A stretch of 64,000 bases of DNA from NCBI GenBank assembly GCA_000727475.1, contig KL647290.1, positions 2,903,534 to 2,967,533 on the forward strand, in the 5' to 3' direction. Every line of letters starts with the position of its first letter. Position 1 is the first letter of the stretch. Below are positions 61,801 through 64,000 of the stretch, piece by piece. A program made the position numbers and the translations under genes. The stretch is from Sarcocystis neurona (Eukaryota > Apicomplexa > Conoidasida > Eucoccidiorida > Sarcocystidae). The notes beneath the pieces are model-generated. The model was not told where the DNA came from, searched no databases, and was given only the letters and a program-made list of their open reading frames with translations.

Positions 61801-64000
61801 TTTTTCGATAGGCGACTGCAGGGCTGTTGATCCGGTCTGATGTGCTTCAGGCCGCACGTCATATCTTCTCCCTGCGAAGGCAGCAGCGTCTGTGGCTGTT
61901 GCTGTTGCTGCTGCTTCTGCCTTGCGATCCCCGTAGTCCTCTCCCGTTCTTGTTACCTCCGATACGGAGGCATCTACAGCGACTTGGAACGGCGACGTCT
62001 CTGCTGTCGGTACTGCGTCGCCAGCCATTGCAGGGGGTGCTGCTGTTGCTGCATTAGCAGTAGCTGCAGGTGCTGCGTTGCGAGCAGGCGCCGCCGCTGC
62101 TGCTGTCGCTGTTGCTGCTGCGTCTCGCTTGTTGGCTGCTGCTGCTGCTGCTGTTCCGCCAGTGGCAGACGTTCTCGCAGCAGCAGAAGAGGAGGAGTTC
62201 TGCTGAATATGTTTCTCCTCAGCAGAAAGCCACGCGATGTCCGCGCGCACGCCAGAGGCTTGCTCTTTCTCCAGCTGCTCGGTCTCTTGCTGCTGCGCCC
62301 GGAAGCACAACAGCTGCACGGCCTCTTGCATTGTCATGCGTGTGTCCTCCATTGTAACAAGGTAAGCGGCTTCTCGTACAACTGCAGCGGGCAGCAGCTG
62401 GAAAGGCAGCGGCCGCTCCAGAGCGCCTCCGCCGACTAAATGAGTCAGGAGACAGTCACCAGATGAAACAACCGAAGATGCGAGGGGTGGCGGAGAGGAG
62501 GAAGTAAAGGAAGATAGGGAGGAAAAAAAAGAGCACCAAGAAGATGGAGGAGGAGGAGAAAGCGAAGAAAGGGAAGATGAGAGAGACGACGGAGAAGACG
62601 GAGGACGAGACGAAGAGCAACGGGATCCAGAGGGAGAAGAAGCGGCTGACGAAGACGTGGAAGGAGAGAACAGCGGAGCAGACTCTTCGCTGTTCGAACG
62701 AAGAAACCCCGACGCCGTTTGACTTCCTTCGCATGTGCCAAGAGGCGACGCAATAGCACCAAGTTGCGAAGGCGTGTCACACGCTCTGCGACCAGGGGCA
62801 GTGGAAGCGAGACATGTCAGAGCTAGGTCAGTTTGCAATTGCTTCTCAGGCCCTGTCTGTGTCTCCTGCTGCTTCGACTCCTCTGCAAGAGGCCCACGCT
62901 GCTGCTGTAACAGTCGCGACTTCAAGTCTGTCTCCTGTTGCTGACACTCTCCCGCCTGATATTTTTCTTGTTGCCGCGGTTGATGCAACTGCCGCGGCTG
63001 CTGCTGCCACCGTCCCTCCTGTTGCTCACCCCCCTGCTGCTGCCTTTGCTGCTGCTGCGTTTCCTGCTGCTGCTCCTGGGGCCAGTCCTGCTGCTGTCGC
63101 CTCCGCTGTTTCTCCCCTTTCTCCGGCTGCTGCAGTCGTCGCGGCTGCTGCTCGTCGTCTGCGTGCTGGTGGTGGCGCTCAAGTTGCTGCGCCCGCAGCC
63201 CCTGCACGCCCGCAGACGAAAGAACCAAGGACGCGCATGGCAACGGAGAGGCCGCGGCTGCGCCAACAGACTGCTGTGAATCCGTTCCACGTCGCTGTGT
63301 CTCAGCTGCAGCAGCAGAGGAGAGGGCTCCTGCGTACTGAACCCGAAGGTACTGTACAAGCAGCAGCTTGAGTTTGAGCAGGCGATACCACGGCGCTCGC
63401 ACGTAGCTGGAGCCCTCTCTCGCGTTGCGTCGCTGCTGCAGCAAACTTCTTCCGCCATATTCGCCGTTCCTGGCAGCTACCGCTGCGGCATCTTGCTTGT
63501 GCACTGCTGCCGCGTCCTGAACCAGTGCTGCTGCTGCTGTTACATCGTCTTCACACGCTCCTCTTGCTGGCGCAAAGGGTTGACGGCTGGGACCGTCCCA
63601 ACCGGAGAGAGACCCTGCTGCGCTGCTGTCCCGCTCTGGCAACAACGCCGCAGCTGCTTGAAACGAAGCACAGCTGTTCGTTGCTCCTGCAGTGTCCAGC
63701 TGCCCTGCTGAAATCTTGGCGGACTTGGTGTTGCGGCCGCCGCCGCGGCAGACGAGATCATGCAGAAAGAACTCCTCCTGTGCACCGGGTGTGGACGCCG
63801 GAGGCAACGGCTCACCACAAATCCCACAGGCCCGTGAGTCACGTACCTGTCCTTCCCGCTGCTGCTGCTGCCACAGCCATCGCGGCTCTTGCTGCTCACG
63901 TTGCAGTGAGGGATGGTGCGGCTGCTGCTGTCGATAGTCTACGCGGGGATGGCTAGCAATTCCCCAGCTGTGGAGCCCCGCGTGTTCGGCTAGCCGTCCA
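58900..64000 (-). CDS. Very large low-complexity-rich protein, hypothetical (5' end outside window)
   Basis: One frame stays open from the window edge (64000) to a TAG at 58900-58902: at least 1,699 codons without a stop. Near the N-terminal side lies a possible zinc-binding pattern, CGIC, 18 residues, HDLVC (about 63,750-63,835). Long Gln tracts, Ser/Pro runs and Ala runs follow. Non-repetitive blocks stand between them: LVTMEDTRMTMQEAVQLLCF; REAWRAELALLQRLQQVKIT with LLPLLPFHFPFEAFEAKATQ; LLRLFAELVAVLQRRQRERL; and FDEREQVEQFFIKQRKQYGA with SWQETWIRLLNAAMQQHPFA. After an Arg/Glu/Gly-rich stretch it ends LPWLEFLYEVSKRRRRSS. No family is recognised. CAG on the coding strand agrees with the orientation. 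A GTACGT donor-like site near 63,846 means the most 5' part could be a separate exon. Confidence 0.7.
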   Translation of the reverse strand, partial: GRLAEHAGLHSWGIASHPRVDYRQQQPHHPSLQREQQEPRWLWQQQQREGQVRDSRACGICGEPLPPASTPGAQEEFFLHDLVCRGGGRNTKSAKISAGQLDTAGATNSCASFQAAAALLPERDSSAAGSLSGWDGPSRQPFAPARGACEDDVTAAAALVQDAAAVHKQDAAAVAARNGEYGGRSLLQQRRNAREGSSYVRAPWYRLLKLKLLLVQYLRVQYAGALSSAAAAETQRRGTDSQQSVGAAAASPLPCASLVLSSAGVQGLRAQQLERHHQHADDEQQPRRLQQPEKGEKQRRRQQQDWPQEQQQETQQQQRQQQGGEQQEGRWQQQPRQLHQPRQQEKYQAGECQQQETDLKSRLLQQQRGPLAEESKQQETQTGPEKQLQTDLALTCLASTAPGRRACDTPSQLGAIASPLGTCEGSQTASGFLRSNSEESAPLFSPSTSSSAASSPSGSRCSSSRPPSSPSSLSSSLSSLSPPPPSSWCSFFSSLSSFTSSSPPPLASSVVSSGDCLLTHLVGGGALERPLPFQLLPAAVVREAAYLVTMEDTRMTMQEAVQLLCFRAQQQETEQLEKEQASGVRADIAWLSAEEKHIQQNSSSSAAARTSATGGTAAAAAANKRDAAATATAAAAAPARNAAPAATANAATAAPPAMAGDAVPTAETSPFQVAVDASVSEVTRTGEDYGDRKAEAAATATATDAAAFAGRRYDVRPEAHQTGSTALQSPIEKNWPSSFQDWFASASATPKTAGASQKRNLMDTAGRHLSPVAGGTLALRTESRYPDNYSWPSSAGSTTAGAAPVGVLHQSRMPKRGIDREAWRAELALLQRLQQVKITQQDWMVLLPLLPFHFPFEAFEAKATQEELLQFYSELPRRTPTNARRNGSSSSSLEDRSRHNHTSSSSSYGSACPNSSRSTTADSQAESSIRSTSDGNNSSHEWSTRSLSSNRSGKTALLPVTIGGEGSPPTSAAALLAHHLRETPEESTDPPAPVAAAAAEPVSPSVGCGSLAGGEERATSGHGETVVSTAVEVTGPAAVSRQQVGGVEASRSCSRGEEEQQQRHRESGAAKVTAGAAALQPAPPQQRSRHPVAVEEAAGAAPSLLLRDQQREGRRGFAPLRGSKGDPLQESMAATVDQQQACDLQVDKKSHPVATATPACSGGSKQAGDAEEDLQQQQEEQQRMDHRKKEEEEGGLQQHCQRSKQQKRAAARLTYKEGRIHAVGRGKQRRSWPPLPLLRLFAELVAVLQRRQRERLIDAQVKTLCSIERRDELDTSTSGGKEGPEELSFDEREQVEQFFIKQRKQYGASWQETWIRLLNAAMQQHPFASPAARAAAEDAFLWLAARGEDTGSEAVEEVGEDLREDADRGCSCVRAETGRTQREEEQDGEEGGSLRFLNNERRDEQQAAAAVQDVRIQEDRAGDATREASRRRETAAGTHSEEEVVRDAERKKGEGEGLPEAATGQYAGGRVQAKGDDDPTYRDTVGDAVLLLQAQKDSAHGGREPRRGETKHRIEAAFLRGDKEGNEETNRVKPEESEPLQETGGHSRAKAEVLGEIVEDVREGEEQTQGDASRLTPEATTESRRRAVLQERMGDGRRRRRGGDGEADGGGDGGEGAGALREDSERAEGGAARAARRAQTTHDAKEVQTTEERRRRGRWAVTFGSVQEAVLHAVEGEEERSLPWLEFLYEVSKRRRRSS

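Overview
This is nuclear DNA of a eukaryote, most likely a coccidian apicomplexan of the Eimeria/Cyclospora type. That assignment is an inference. It rests on intron-split genes with GT-AG borders, very abundant CAG/CTG trinucleotide tracts that give poly-Q, poly-A and poly-S runs, long (TA)n and TGTA/GTAC microsatellites in introns and intergenic DNA, and an apicomplexan-like ELO elongase. No rRNA, tRNA, CRISPR, prokaryotic operon or intact transposon was recognised.

Layout. (1) About 2.75-21.5 kb, plus strand: one large multi-exon gene of unknown function. Three exons of 1.3-2.5 kb and several tiny ones join with matching splice phase, and the protein carries a 3 x 47-residue tandem repeat. 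(2) 24.45-26.0 kb, minus strand: an ELO-family very-long-chain fatty-acid elongase; two exons are clear and the N-terminal exon was not found. (3) 27.9-31.6 kb: a microsatellite-poor island with a tandem 166-bp duplication and only weak open frames. (4) 31.69-45.31 kb, minus strand: an RMND1/Rmd1 (DUF155) family gene. Eight exons are placed, seven with firm phase agreement. A very long low-complexity region is fused ahead of the conserved domain. One intron appears to use a GC donor and contains a 522-bp assembly gap inside a CAG tract. (5) 45.5-51.9 kb: CAG/CTG-rich DNA that is open in many frames; coding strand is uncertain, with a few candidate exons on each strand and a 60-bp palindrome-bearing minisatellite. 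(6) 51.9-58.9 kb: mostly microsatellite and unique DNA, no convincing gene. (7) 58.90-64.00 kb, minus strand: a 5.1-kb open frame for a Q/A/S/E-rich protein of at least 1,699 residues, running off the window edge.

The genes are not an operon. They are separate nuclear genes, probably each with its own promoter. The elongase acts in ER lipid synthesis. RMND1-family proteins are linked to mitochondrial inner-membrane translation in animals. The two largest proteins have no assignable function. Exon borders were set by reading splice signals and phases by eye; transcript data would be needed to settle them.
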